In this document: one piece after another, positions 8,829 to 17,532 of the stretch | Position numbering within the stretch: the stretch's first letter is position 1 | How the letters are laid out: each line of letters begins with the position of its first letter | NCBI GenBank assembly: GCA_902576375.1 | Contig: CACGUZ010000001.1 | Span: 310,001-374,000 of the forward strand | DNA from: an uncultured Pelagibacteraceae bacterium | GTDB taxonomy: Bacteria > Pseudomonadota > Alphaproteobacteria > Pelagibacterales > Pelagibacteraceae | Length of the DNA: 64,000 bases | Reading direction: 5' to 3' | Made by a program: the position numbers and the translations under genes | The notes under the pieces: generated by a model | The model's input: the letters and a program-made list of their open reading frames with translations, nothing else | The model's database searches: none | What the model was told of the DNA's origin: nothing

Positions 8829-10196
8829 ATGAATATAAAGTCCGGGAGAATTAATTATGATTTCCATGACAATTTAAATTACCAAAAAAAAAGAGGAATT
8901 CCAAATACAAAAATGTTTTTTAAACCCAAAAAAATTGAGCCCAATAAAGAAAATCTTTCACTCAATGAAGATCTAGCAATTATTACTAAAATGAATCAAG
9001 AGTTCGCAAGATCACTTGATTTAAAAGAAACATTACAAACAGCTCTAGAACTAATCATAAATAGAATAAAAGCCCAAGCAGCAAATATATTTTTAATAGA
9101 TGATAAAAAACAAGTTTTTCAATGTATTGCATCAAAATATCAATCTTATCTCGATGAATATGAAATACCATTAACACAAGGAGTAATGGGAAAAGCAATA
9201 CTTCAAAAAAAATGTGTAAGAGTGGGAGATGTTAGAAAAGACGTAAGAGAAATTGCAGAATTTTATTTTGATTTGGATAATAAAACTAATTTTACAACTT
9301 ATTCTGTTCTTTGTTCTCCTTTAATAGTTGCTAATGAGTGTATCGGAGTAATTCATTGTTTAAATAAAAAAAGTACAGATAAATTATTTCAGGAAGGAGA
9401 TAGAAAACTTCTTGAAACTTTATCAGGACCAGCAGCTCTAGCAATTAGAAATGCAAAAATGGCAAAAGAATTAATAGATAAGAATAGAATGCAAAAAGAA
9501 ATAGAGATTGTCGGTGAAATTCAAAAAACTTTATTATCACAAAATAAAGATGACAAATTTCCAATCGCAGGTATAAACATTCCTGCTAAAATTGTTTCAG
9601 GAGATTTTTATAATTTTTCTGATTTAGGAAATGGTAAGTACGGTTTTGGTGTAGCTGATGTGTCTGGTAAAGGAATTAAATCTTCTTTGTTGATGTCTAA
9701 GGCTTCAAGTCTTTACAGATGTTTAAGTAAAACTATATTTTCACCAGCAGCGTTATTAGATTTACTTAATAAAGAAATTTGTGAAACAACATCACGAGGA
9801 ATGTTTGTTACAATGTTGATTGGTATATATGATAGTAATAAAAAAGAATTACTTCTATCTAATGCAGGACATGAACCTCCTTTAGTTTTTAAAAAGGATG
9901 GAAATTTTTCAAATTATACAGAAGCAGGTCCGCCTTTAGGCATAATGTCTAAAATTAAATACAAAGAGTCGGCAATAAATTTTTCAGAAAGTTCTATGTA
10001 TGTTTTTACAGACGGAATTACAGAAATAAAAGATCCAAATGGAGAAATGTTAGGTGCTGAAGGTTTTCAAAATTATATAAAAAAGTTTAAGGATGAACCG
10101 AGTAACGATAGATTAAAAAAAATTGTGGAAGATATTGTTAAGTCAGGAAAAATTCAAAAGGACGACCTTACAATTGTGGTTGTGGACGGAAAATAA
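8829..10196 (+). CDS. GAF domain - SpoIIE/PP2C serine phosphatase (RsbU-like)
   Basis: A cytoplasmic protein of about 455 residues. The start is uncertain: ATG 8829 is preferred, while an in-frame TTG at 8766 would add 21 residues. After a basic N-terminus comes a GAF domain (roughly residues 65-210: 'TKMNQEFARSLDLKETLQTALELI', later 'CSPLIVANECIGVIHCLNK'). A short coiled linker (KNRMQKEIEIVGEIQKTLL) follows, then a PP2C SpoIIE domain. Its metal-binding aspartates are visible in SGDFYNF, ADVSGKGI and VFTDGITE, together with SNAGHEPP. The family dephosphorylates STAS anti-anti-sigma proteins; the RsbV-like gene at 19181-19480 is the obvious candidate substrate. The GAF ligand is unknown. No membrane segment or signal peptide is seen. 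Confidence 0.88.
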   Translation: MNIKSGRINYDFHDNLNYQKKRGIPNTKMFFKPKKIEPNKENLSLNEDLAIITKMNQEFARSLDLKETLQTALELIINRIKAQAANIFLIDDKKQVFQCIASKYQSYLDEYEIPLTQGVMGKAILQKKCVRVGDVRKDVREIAEFYFDLDNKTNFTTYSVLCSPLIVANECIGVIHCLNKKSTDKLFQEGDRKLLETLSGPAALAIRNAKMAKELIDKNRMQKEIEIVGEIQKTLLSQNKDDKFPIAGINIPAKIVSGDFYNFSDLGNGKYGFGVADVSGKGIKSSLLMSKASSLYRCLSKTIFSPAALLDLLNKEICETTSRGMFVTMLIGIYDSNKKELLLSNAGHEPPLVFKKDGNFSNYTEAGPPLGIMSKIKYKESAINFSESSMYVFTDGITEIKDPNGEMLGAEGFQNYIKKFKDEPSNDRLKKIVEDIVKSGKIQKDDLTIVVVDGK

Positions 10197-10699
10197 CTCT
10201 AAATTATTTTTTTTATACAATTAAAATAATAAAAGTTCCCCAAAGAGTTGAAATTTTATAATCTTAATAAAAAAATTTATCTAAAATTCGTGATTGTCGC
10301 ACTTTTGCAACATATTAGGACAAAATTATTTCACAACTTATAATTTATTTTTAAATTTCGTAAAAAAAATACCAAATTTTCAAGACTCTAACACAAAAAT
10401 TAAATTTTTCTTAAAATGTAAATAAGTGTTGATTTTATTGAATATTTTTTTTTCTTAAATTTTGGTCAAACTCTAACACAAAACTACCTTTTTTTCTTGT
10501 GTTAGAGAATGCCAAAAATCTAAAAAAAACTTAAAAGCAGAGCAAAAAATTATTTAGCTAAAAAGTCAATAAAATCAACAATTTTGGTAAATTTCAGAAT
10601 TTATTATTTAAATATTAACAATTTTTGTTTGACATTAATCCCTTTTGTGTTAGAGATTCGTTAAATTGTGTTAGAGTAAAAATTTTTTTATTATGTTTT
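10197..10699. other. 503-bp intergenic region upstream of the pilM operon
   Basis: This AT-rich spacer holds no gene I can support. It contains five copies of an 11-bp motif (separate entry), a 14-bp perfect inverted repeat (GTTGATTTTATTGA at 10428-10441 and its complement at 10566-10579), and a possible -35 box TTGACA at 10629-10634. A frame open from 10625 into the pilM gene could add 25 residues, but those residues (many Cys and hydrophobic) do not resemble the acidic start of the protein. I place the start at ATG 10700. The length is unusual for this compact genome and points to a regulatory role. Confidence 0.6.
10386..10676. repeat. Five copies of an 11-bp motif TTGTGTTAGAG (candidate operator array)
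   Basis: Exact copies of TTGTGTTAGAG lie on the + strand at 10497-10507, 10645-10655 and 10666-10676. The exact reverse complement CTCTAACACAA lies at 10386-10396 and 10471-10481. Copies two and three face each other as an inverted pair with a 15-base gap, and similarity extends outward on both sides (GGTCAAA / TGCC-AAAA). Copies four and five are direct repeats 21 bp apart, about two helical turns. The array ends 24 bp before the pilM start codon. I infer binding sites for a transcription factor; alternatively the TG-T-TAGAG core could be part of promoter -10 elements. Confidence 0.7.
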
Positions 10700-13135
10700 A
10701 TGGACGATAAAGAAAAAGAAAAATTTGGTGTCATTATAGACAAAGATAAACAACCTCAGGATGAACAACCAAAAGTTGAGGAAAGCACTCCTGTAGATGA
10801 AAAAATAGATAACCAAGTCGAAAATAATCAAACTTTAGAACAAAAACAACCTGAAAACGAAAATGTCCTAAAAGAAACTAGTACAGATGATAAAATTTCC
10901 GAAAATATTACAAACGAAACACAAAATAATGAAAATGAGTTAAATCAAGATCAAAATTTTGAGAAAAAATCTGAAAATGAGAATGAGGGCATTACTCTTT
11001 CAGAAAACAATGATGAAAATCAACAAGAAGAAAAAAAAGAGCACCAGGTAATTCATAAAAAAGATGGAAGACTCCACATTTATGTTCGACAAGATAAATA
11101 CAAAGGTGAACTTAAATCAAAAAATTGGGTTGGAAGGCTTTATATAGATGGAAAACAAAAAATATCTTCATCAGGAACACCAAATCTTGATGATGCAATA
11201 CCAATTTTAGAAAAATGGTTTGATGATGTTCACAATCAGAAACAAAAAGAATTAAAAAAACTAGAGGAGGAAGCTTCAAATGAAAAAGAAAAATCTTCTG
11301 AGGATTTAGAACAAGTAAATGTACAAACAAACAAAGAAAACACAATTCAAAACGAACCACAAGTATCTATCAATACCGAAAATTCTAATACAGATAATCA
11401 AGATGAAGCACAGCCAAAAACTTTTTTAGAAAAATTAAAAAATATAAAATTTAAAACTCCATCATTTGGCAAAAAAAGTTCTGGTTCATCAAGTTTCAAA
11501 CCTAACACTGGAAATGTTAAAGAAAAATTTAATAATTTTATTAAGTCTAAACTTGGAAAACAAACAGTACAGGGAGAAGAAATTGTAGGGGTAGAAATTA
11601 CTAATAAAGAAATTAGACTTTCTCAAATTTCATCTAATAAAGGAAACCAATGGGTTCTTGATAGATTTTATGTTCATCCAATTGAATTACCTGATGATGC
11701 AACAATTGTTGATCATGCAACAAAAGTAAGTGAAGAATTAAATACAGCTTTACAAAAATCAAAAATTACAACACCAAATGCAGCTATTGCTATTCCTGTA
11801 ACAAATGCAATCATTCGGGTAGTAACAGCTCCTCTAATGAATGACGAGGAATTAAGAAAAGCAATTGATACAAGTTCTCTTTGGGAAAATCTTGTTCAAC
11901 TTACAGATAATTTAGATGATTATTCTATATTCCATCAAGTTATAAATAGAAGTCCAAAAGAAAATACTATGGATATTTTATTTGTCGCTTCAAAGTTATC
12001 AGACATTAATAATTACACATCAATTATTAAAAATAGTGGATTAAATCCAGTTATCATTGATGTTAAATGTTTTGCTTTAAAATCTGCAGTAGACCAAATT
12101 AATCAAATATCAAATAAAACTGATGACGTTAACTTTACTGCTCTTTTAGAATTTGGTCTCGATGAGAATTATGTAATGATTTTATATAATAATAACCCAA
12201 TAATTACTGACATTTTCTTAAGAGGACAAGATAGGCAGATTTTAAAAGACTCTCAAAACCAAGAGGAAAAAGAAGCACTTGTAAGAAGGTTTATGACTCA
12301 AGTGAAGCAAGCAATACAAGATTTTGAAACAAAATACGAAAAAAGAGTGAGAAATATTAAAGTTGTATCGAATTTAGCAAATGTCGAAGAATATTTAGGA
12401 AACTTTAGAAAAAGTTTAGTAAACACCGGTTTTAACTTGTTCGATCCACTTGATGGCTTAAAAATTCCAAAACAGCTTGAGGATAAAGTGAATTATGAGA
12501 ATAGATCATATTTTTCTGCTGTCGTTGGTCTTGCATTTAGAAAACTTGATGTTTTTGGTTATTATAAATTTGTAACCGCTGTTAAAAATATAAACTTACT
12601 TCCTAACAGGGAAGGAATGATTAAGCAAAAAAAAATGAAAGCATTTTCGAATTTTGCTTATAAAGGATTTGTTGGCGCTGTAGCTGGAATATACTTAATT
12701 TTATTTGGTTTAGCCTTTTGGAATATTTATAGTTATAATAATGAGTTAAAAAATTATAATAACGTTTTATCCCAACACCAAACTGCAGAAAAAAATTTTA
12801 AAACAACTGCTAAAGAGCTATCAAAGATTACTACCACGCTTAAGTTAAGTAGCAGTTTAAAGTCTAATAAAGATTTAAGTTATAGAATTCTTGCACAAAT
12901 TGCTTCAAGCGTGCCTAACAGAATTAAATTTAATCAAGTTGAATATGATGGAGTCAGACAAGTAATAATTACAGGAATAGCCGCAGGTGATAATGATATT
13001 TTACAACTAATTAGAAATTTACAAAAAAAAGATTTAATAAAACAAGCATCATTATCTAAAATGAATCTACCTGCAGCAAAAGCTGGAGGTCAAGCAATGA
13101 AAGGATTTAAAATTTTTGTTAAGATTAAGGGATAG
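10700..13135 (+). CDS. PilM-PilN fusion protein with acidic N-terminal extension
   Basis: 811 residues from ATG 10700 (MDDKEKEKFG). Residues 1-113 are a low-complexity Glu/Asn/Gln/Asp-rich tail. Residues about 114-177 form a small domain (DGRLHIYVRQDKYKGELKS, GRLYIDGKQKISSSGT, then an acidic helix) resembling the arm/AP2-like domains of phage integrases. Residues about 180-290 are another charged linker. Residues about 292-615 look like the actin-fold PilM (EIVGVEITNKEIRLSQIS; AIAIPVTNAIIRV). From about 640 to the end it is PilN-like, with one membrane helix (about 657-675, FVGAVAGIYLILFGLAFW) and a periplasmic coiled segment. PilM and PilN normally form the inner-membrane alignment complex as separate proteins; here one chain joins them. 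pilO follows 2 bases later. Confidence 0.85.
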   Translation: MDDKEKEKFGVIIDKDKQPQDEQPKVEESTPVDEKIDNQVENNQTLEQKQPENENVLKETSTDDKISENITNETQNNENELNQDQNFEKKSENENEGITLSENNDENQQEEKKEHQVIHKKDGRLHIYVRQDKYKGELKSKNWVGRLYIDGKQKISSSGTPNLDDAIPILEKWFDDVHNQKQKELKKLEEEASNEKEKSSEDLEQVNVQTNKENTIQNEPQVSINTENSNTDNQDEAQPKTFLEKLKNIKFKTPSFGKKSSGSSSFKPNTGNVKEKFNNFIKSKLGKQTVQGEEIVGVEITNKEIRLSQISSNKGNQWVLDRFYVHPIELPDDATIVDHATKVSEELNTALQKSKITTPNAAIAIPVTNAIIRVVTAPLMNDEELRKAIDTSSLWENLVQLTDNLDDYSIFHQVINRSPKENTMDILFVASKLSDINNYTSIIKNSGLNPVIIDVKCFALKSAVDQINQISNKTDDVNFTALLEFGLDENYVMILYNNNPIITDIFLRGQDRQILKDSQNQEEKEALVRRFMTQVKQAIQDFETKYEKRVRNIKVVSNLANVEEYLGNFRKSLVNTGFNLFDPLDGLKIPKQLEDKVNYENRSYFSAVVGLAFRKLDVFGYYKFVTAVKNINLLPNREGMIKQKKMKAFSNFAYKGFVGAVAGIYLILFGLAFWNIYSYNNELKNYNNVLSQHQTAEKNFKTTAKELSKITTTLKLSSSLKSNKDLSYRILAQIASSVPNRIKFNQVEYDGVRQVIITGIAAGDNDILQLIRNLQKKDLIKQASLSKMNLPAAKAGGQAMKGFKIFVKIKG

Positions 13136-13137
13136 TT

Positions 13138-13827
13138 ATGGATTTAAATGAATTAAAAAATTTGAATATGGAAGATTTAAAAGCAAAAGTCCTAGCTTTT
13201 GCAGACAAGAAAACTCTTATTAAGATTGGTATAAGTCTTGGTTCAATAATTGTTTTTTTAATAATTTATTACGCAATATTAAATCCAATCGTAAAAGACA
13301 AAAAAACAAAGATTGATGACATGAAAACTAAACAAGCAGAAATTACTAAATTTAATAACGATATTGCTAATATTAAAAAGAAAATTAAAAAATTAAAACC
13401 TCAATATGACAATTACTCGACATTATTTCATTCTAGAGCTGAAGTAGAGGGCTTATATCAAAATCTTAGTGAATTTGCTGCAATAAATGGTCTTGTAATT
13501 TCAAAAATTGAAAAAGGTAAACCTAAAGTAGTAACAAAGTCAGAAGTATTAAATCCGAAGAAAAAGAAAAAGGCGAGCAAAAAGAAGAAGAAAGCCTCTA
13601 AAAAGGAAGAGATTAAAAAAATTGCTTATTATAAAATACCCGTAAGTTTTGAAATAAGAGGCAATTTTATTGGCTATATTAAGTTTAAACGAGCCCTCTC
13701 TTTATCTAATAAAATGTTAAATTTTGACAAAGAATCAGTAAAAGTGGTAAAAAGTACTGATTCAACTGGAGCGATAAATGTATCTGGGGTATTAACAATA
13801 GTGGGGTTGGCAGATGAGTTTTACTAA
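13138..13827 (+). CDS. pilO: PilO-like inner-membrane alignment subunit
   Basis: 229 residues: a short cytoplasmic N-terminus, one membrane helix (about 28-48, IKIGISLGSIIVFLIIYYAI), a periplasmic coiled coil (KDKKTKIDDMKTKQAEITKFNNDIANIKKKIKKL) and a C-terminal ferredoxin-like region ending in a beta strand. This is the PilO layout, and the order M/N-O-P-Q is canonical. Oddly, residues about 140-160 are a run of lysines (KKKKKASKKKKKASKK), which topology places in the periplasm. PilO pairs with PilN and contacts PilP to align the motor with the secretin. The pilP start overlaps the end by 14 bases. Confidence 0.88.
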   Translation: MDLNELKNLNMEDLKAKVLAFADKKTLIKIGISLGSIIVFLIIYYAILNPIVKDKKTKIDDMKTKQAEITKFNNDIANIKKKIKKLKPQYDNYSTLFHSRAEVEGLYQNLSEFAAINGLVISKIEKGKPKVVTKSEVLNPKKKKKASKKKKKASKKEEIKKIAYYKIPVSFEIRGNFIGYIKFKRALSLSNKMLNFDKESVKVVKSTDSTGAINVSGVLTIVGLADEFY

Positions 13828-14242
13828 AAGTTTATTTAACTGCATAACATTTTTATTAGTTATGTTTTTATGCGTTGAATTAAAAGCAGATGAAAATAAA
13901 AGTAAAGAAGAACCTTTACCGTTAAATGATCCGTTTGTTGGAGACGCCTCTTTAAGTGGTGGCGTCAAAGTATTGTCAGATGGAACAACATCCTCTGAAC
14001 AAAAAAGATTAGATATATTCACTTATAAATTAACTGGACTAGTTCAATCCGATAGCAATAGTTTCATATCATTAATTAATCAAGATGGAGAAAATGTTAC
14101 TGTTGAAATTAATGAAGAAGTAAACGAAGGGGTTAAACTTATAGATATGAACCAAAAAGAAGTTGTTTTTTTGGTAGAGGAAACAGACTCTTATTTAATA
14201 ATGAATTTTAAGAATGAGATAAAGGAGACAAGTGAATACTAA
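13814..14242 (+). CDS. pilP: PilP-like pilus assembly protein
   Basis: 142 residues with an N-terminal signal or anchor (LFNCITFLLVMFLCVELKA), a flexible linker (DPFVGDASLSGG) and a C-terminal beta domain (YKLTGLVQSDSNSFISLINQDGENVTVEI...). The last part resembles the PilP/GspC homology domain that binds PilQ ('L.G.....S.ISL.d..G....l..G'). No lipobox Cys is evident at a normal place, unlike many PilP lipoproteins, so it may instead be anchored by the signal helix. It overlaps pilO by 14 bases and pilQ by 11 bases. The call rests largely on position and size, with moderate domain similarity. Confidence 0.75.
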   Translation: MSFTKSLFNCITFLLVMFLCVELKADENKSKEEPLPLNDPFVGDASLSGGVKVLSDGTTSSEQKRLDIFTYKLTGLVQSDSNSFISLINQDGENVTVEINEEVNEGVKLIDMNQKEVVFLVEETDSYLIMNFKNEIKETSEY

Positions 14243-15773
14243 ATACTTTAGATTTCTTGCTTTATTAATTTTTTCGTTCGTTTTTTTAAACGGTTGTACC
14301 CAAGGTAAATTCTCTAAATCAAAAGATTTTAAACATCCTACCCCTCTAATTAAAGATGATATAAGAAAAAAAGGTAAGGAAGAACTAGACAGAACTGTCG
14401 AAATGGGCCCACAACCTGTTTTGGGTGATACTACTAAATTAAAGAAAAGAAAAAAAATTTCATCTCAAACAAAAAGAAACTATTTACTGATTCCTGAGGA
14501 TTTCAAATCTTTGAAACAGTCGGTCAGTTTTAAATTTAAAAATCTTGATTACAAAGAAGCCATGATGTTGATGGGAAAGATTGGAGAAATAAATATATTA
14601 GTTGGTGATGAAGTTGCTGGATCAATAAGTGCAGAATTAGTTAATGTCCCATGGGATAAAGCATTTAATGCTTTATTGGATATGAAAAATTTTGCAGCTG
14701 ATATTGATGTTGCAAGTAATTTAATAAGAGTTCACTCACCGTCAACATTAACTGCACAAGAAAATTATAAATCTTCAAGAGCAGCTGCTGTTAAGAAAAA
14801 AGTAGAATTAGAGGATTCAGTTGAACCAATCGTTTCAGAAATTTTTAGACTATATTATATTGCACCTGCTCAAGCAAAATCCACAATATTAGAATTGTTT
14901 GCTAATAAGGATGATAATTTTTCAACCATACAAATTACTGAGGAAATAACAACTAGATCAATTATAGTTAGAGGAAAAAGTGAAGATTTAGATGTTGTAG
15001 AAAACATAATTGCTGAAATTGATGTTAGAACTAAACAAGTTTTAATAGAAGCTTTCATCGTTGAAGCTGATTCAGAATTCGAAAAAGCGTTAGGAACAAG
15101 ATTAGGTGCTGCGTATCAAAGACAAGCAGAGTCCATAGGTGGAATAATTGGAGGAACAACAGCAAACAATGCAATAACATCCTCGAGCGCAGCTCTTGGA
15201 GGAGCATCAGACTCGGTTGCTGATTTCACAGCTTCAGCAGCAGGTGCAACAAGTGGGATAGGTATTTTAAAAAGAACAGGTTCAGGAGTATTAAAAGCTG
15301 AGATACAAGCTTTAGAGAAAAGAGGTTTGGGTAAAACTATTTCAAATCCAAAGGTATTTACTTTAGACAACCAAGTAGCAATTATTACTCAAGGTGAAGA
15401 AGTTCAATTCCAAGCTACTGGTTCTGAAGGAGCCAATACGTCTTTTAAACCTGCCGTATTAAAATTAGAGGTAACACCCAGTATTATTGGTGATGGCAAT
15501 GTACTTATGAACGTGAGCGTTAATAATGACTCTGTTAATAGAGCAGTTGCAGGAGAACCAGGGATAAATACAATGACAATCAAAACTAAGCTATTAATTG
15601 CAGACGGAGATATTGTTGTAATTGGTGGAATAAAGAAAAATAGAGTATTTAGTACAAAAGAAAACCTTCCAGGCATAGCAAACGTACCTGTGGTGGGAAA
15701 TTTGTTTAAAGGTCAAACAAAAGGCGATAGTATGGATGAATTATTAATATTTATCGCTCCGAGAGTTTTGTAA
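14232..15773 (+). CDS. pilQ: PilQ-like secretin (outer-membrane pilus channel)
   Basis: 513 residues from a GTG start with a good ribosome site (GGAG 5 bases upstream). The N-terminus is a lipoprotein signal with lipobox LNGC (Cys22). Residues about 95-165 are an STN-like domain (VSFKFKNLDYKEAMMLMGKI, later LIRVHSP), and residues about 195-250 an N-domain (IFRLYYIAPAQAKSTILELF). The secretin core runs to the end, with VLIEAFIVEAD, a Gly/Ala/Ser-rich gate insertion, VTPSIIGDG and the final VPVVGNLFKG...ELLIFIAPRVL. Secretins form the multimeric channel through which the pilus exits. The protein is shorter than gammaproteobacterial PilQ (about 700), lacking AMIN domains, and is closer in size to GspD/PilQ of compact genomes. 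Confidence 0.93.
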   Translation: MNTKYFRFLALLIFSFVFLNGCTQGKFSKSKDFKHPTPLIKDDIRKKGKEELDRTVEMGPQPVLGDTTKLKKRKKISSQTKRNYLLIPEDFKSLKQSVSFKFKNLDYKEAMMLMGKIGEINILVGDEVAGSISAELVNVPWDKAFNALLDMKNFAADIDVASNLIRVHSPSTLTAQENYKSSRAAAVKKKVELEDSVEPIVSEIFRLYYIAPAQAKSTILELFANKDDNFSTIQITEEITTRSIIVRGKSEDLDVVENIIAEIDVRTKQVLIEAFIVEADSEFEKALGTRLGAAYQRQAESIGGIIGGTTANNAITSSSAALGGASDSVADFTASAAGATSGIGILKRTGSGVLKAEIQALEKRGLGKTISNPKVFTLDNQVAIITQGEEVQFQATGSEGANTSFKPAVLKLEVTPSIIGDGNVLMNVSVNNDSVNRAVAGEPGINTMTIKTKLLIADGDIVVIGGIKKNRVFSTKENLPGIANVPVVGNLFKGQTKGDSMDELLIFIAPRVL

Positions 15774-15774
15774 A

Positions 15775-17523
15775 ATGTTAAAGATAAGTAGAGAAAGCGA
15801 AATAAATTTAATCAACGTATTGATTGATAACGACATTATATCTGGAAAAGATCTTCCTAATATAAAAAAAGTAAGTACCGAAAAAAATAAATCACAGATC
15901 GATGCAGTCTTTGAATTAAAACTTACTGATGAAAACAAAATTTTAGATGTATTGGTTAAAGAGCAAAGTCTAGATACTATTGACCTATCAAAAGTTCAAA
16001 TTACTGATGAGATCAAGTCAGTATTACCTTCAAATTATATAAATGTAAATTTTGTTGCACCTTTTAAGGTAGAAGGAAAAGTTTTACATATAGCAATTTC
16101 AGATAGCTCAAAATTAGGGCTAATGAGAAATTTGAAAGCTATTACAAAAAAAGATATTGAACTTCATGGTGCCAAAGTTTCTCAAATTTCAGAATTTATA
16201 CAAAAATTACAAAATGAAAGTGGTGATGTAACTACTGAAACCATTAGAAAAGAAAAAAGAGAAAAAACTAAAACTTTTGACTCGGAATTGGGAGAGGCTG
16301 GAGAAGTTCTAGATAAAAAACCTGAGGAAGATGTTGAGGCAATAGAAAACGAGTCTGAGGTTATTAAATTCAGTACTGCGGTAGTAGCCGATGCTATTAA
16401 GTTGGGAGTAAGTGATATTCATATTGAGCCATACAGATTTTCTTCAAGAGTAAGGTATAGACTTGATGGAATGCTGCAGGAACAAGAGGAATACAAACAA
16501 TTTCTTCATGACAATTACGGAGCAGTAGTAACTCGTTTTAAAATTATGGGAAAATTAGATATTGCTGAAAGAAGGTTACCGCAAGATGGAGCTATCAATT
16601 TTAAAATTGACGGTAAAGTAGTCGATCTTCGATTATCGGTATTACCAACTGCAAATAATGAAAGAATTGTAATGCGTATCTTAAATAAAGATGCAGGAGA
16701 TATTACTCTTGAGCAATTAAATTTTGAGGACGTTGATTTACAAAATTTAAGGAAAGCAATACATAGCACACAAGGTCTTATTTTAGTAACAGGACCAACT
16801 GGTTCGGGAAAATCAACTACTCTATATAGTATTTTAAAAGAAGTGAGCAAACCTCATTTAAATATTTTAACCGCTGAAGATCCAGTAGAATATGAACTTG
16901 ATGGAGTTGGACAAGTTCAAATTAAAGACGATATTGGATTAAGTTTTGCATCTGCCTTAAGATCATTCCTACGTCAAGACCCAGAAATTATTTTAGTTGG
17001 AGAGATGAGGGACAAAGAAACAGTAGACATAGGTTTAAAGGCTGCTTTGACTGGTCACCTCGTATTTAGTACGCTTCACACAAATGATGCTCCTAGTACG
17101 ATTACTAGATTACAAAACATGGGAACGCCTGATTATTTAATCAGTGCTGCAACTCAAATGGTTTTAGCTCAAAGATTAGCAAGACGAAACTGTAAAGATT
17201 GCAGAGTTCCAGATGATGATGTGACACCAAAAGTTTTAACTGATCTAGGATTTTCGCCAGAGCAAGCCTCTCGTGTGAAAGCAATTAAAGGTAAAGGATG
17301 TCCTAAGTGTAAAGACACAGGTTACAAAGGCCGACAAGGGATTTACGAAATTATGGTTATTTCAAAACCAATCAAAGAAGCAATATTAAGACAAGCAACA
17401 ACACCAGAACTAAGAGAGATCGCTGTAAAAGAGGGCTTTCAAACTATGCAAGATATGGGCAGAAGGATGATAGCTAACGGGGATCTTAATTTTAGAGAGT
17501 TTGAAAGAGTTTTATCAAGCTAA
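15775..17523 (+). CDS. pilB: PilB-like type IV pilus extension ATPase
   Basis: 582 residues. The N-terminal T2SSE_N domain (about residues 1-150) is followed by an acidic linker and the ATPase core: Walker A GPTGSGKSTTL near residue 340, Asp box, Walker B IILVGEMRD near 404, His box STLHTND near 430. A zinc-binding four-cysteine loop (CKDC ... CPKC) lies near 470-510, typical of GspE/PilB and absent from PilT. It drives pilin polymerisation at the inner membrane with PilC. No retraction ATPase (PilT) is encoded in the window. It starts 1 base after pilQ's stop, in the same operon. Length matches PilB (about 570). Confidence 0.95.
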   Translation: MLKISRESEINLINVLIDNDIISGKDLPNIKKVSTEKNKSQIDAVFELKLTDENKILDVLVKEQSLDTIDLSKVQITDEIKSVLPSNYINVNFVAPFKVEGKVLHIAISDSSKLGLMRNLKAITKKDIELHGAKVSQISEFIQKLQNESGDVTTETIRKEKREKTKTFDSELGEAGEVLDKKPEEDVEAIENESEVIKFSTAVVADAIKLGVSDIHIEPYRFSSRVRYRLDGMLQEQEEYKQFLHDNYGAVVTRFKIMGKLDIAERRLPQDGAINFKIDGKVVDLRLSVLPTANNERIVMRILNKDAGDITLEQLNFEDVDLQNLRKAIHSTQGLILVTGPTGSGKSTTLYSILKEVSKPHLNILTAEDPVEYELDGVGQVQIKDDIGLSFASALRSFLRQDPEIILVGEMRDKETVDIGLKAALTGHLVFSTLHTNDAPSTITRLQNMGTPDYLISAATQMVLAQRLARRNCKDCRVPDDDVTPKVLTDLGFSPEQASRVKAIKGKGCPKCKDTGYKGRQGIYEIMVISKPIKEAILRQATTPELREIAVKEGFQTMQDMGRRMIANGDLNFREFERVLSS

Positions 17524-17532
17524 AACAAATAA

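Noticed and set aside
10386-10676. CRISPR-like reading of the repeated 11-bp motif
   Set aside because: Units are only 11 bp, occur in both orientations and are irregularly spaced; no cas genes are nearby.
10625-10699. Upstream start for the PilM-PilN protein
   Set aside because: The extra 25 residues are hydrophobic and Cys-rich, lie across two copies of the regulatory motif, and do not match the acidic N-terminus; ATG 10700 fits better.
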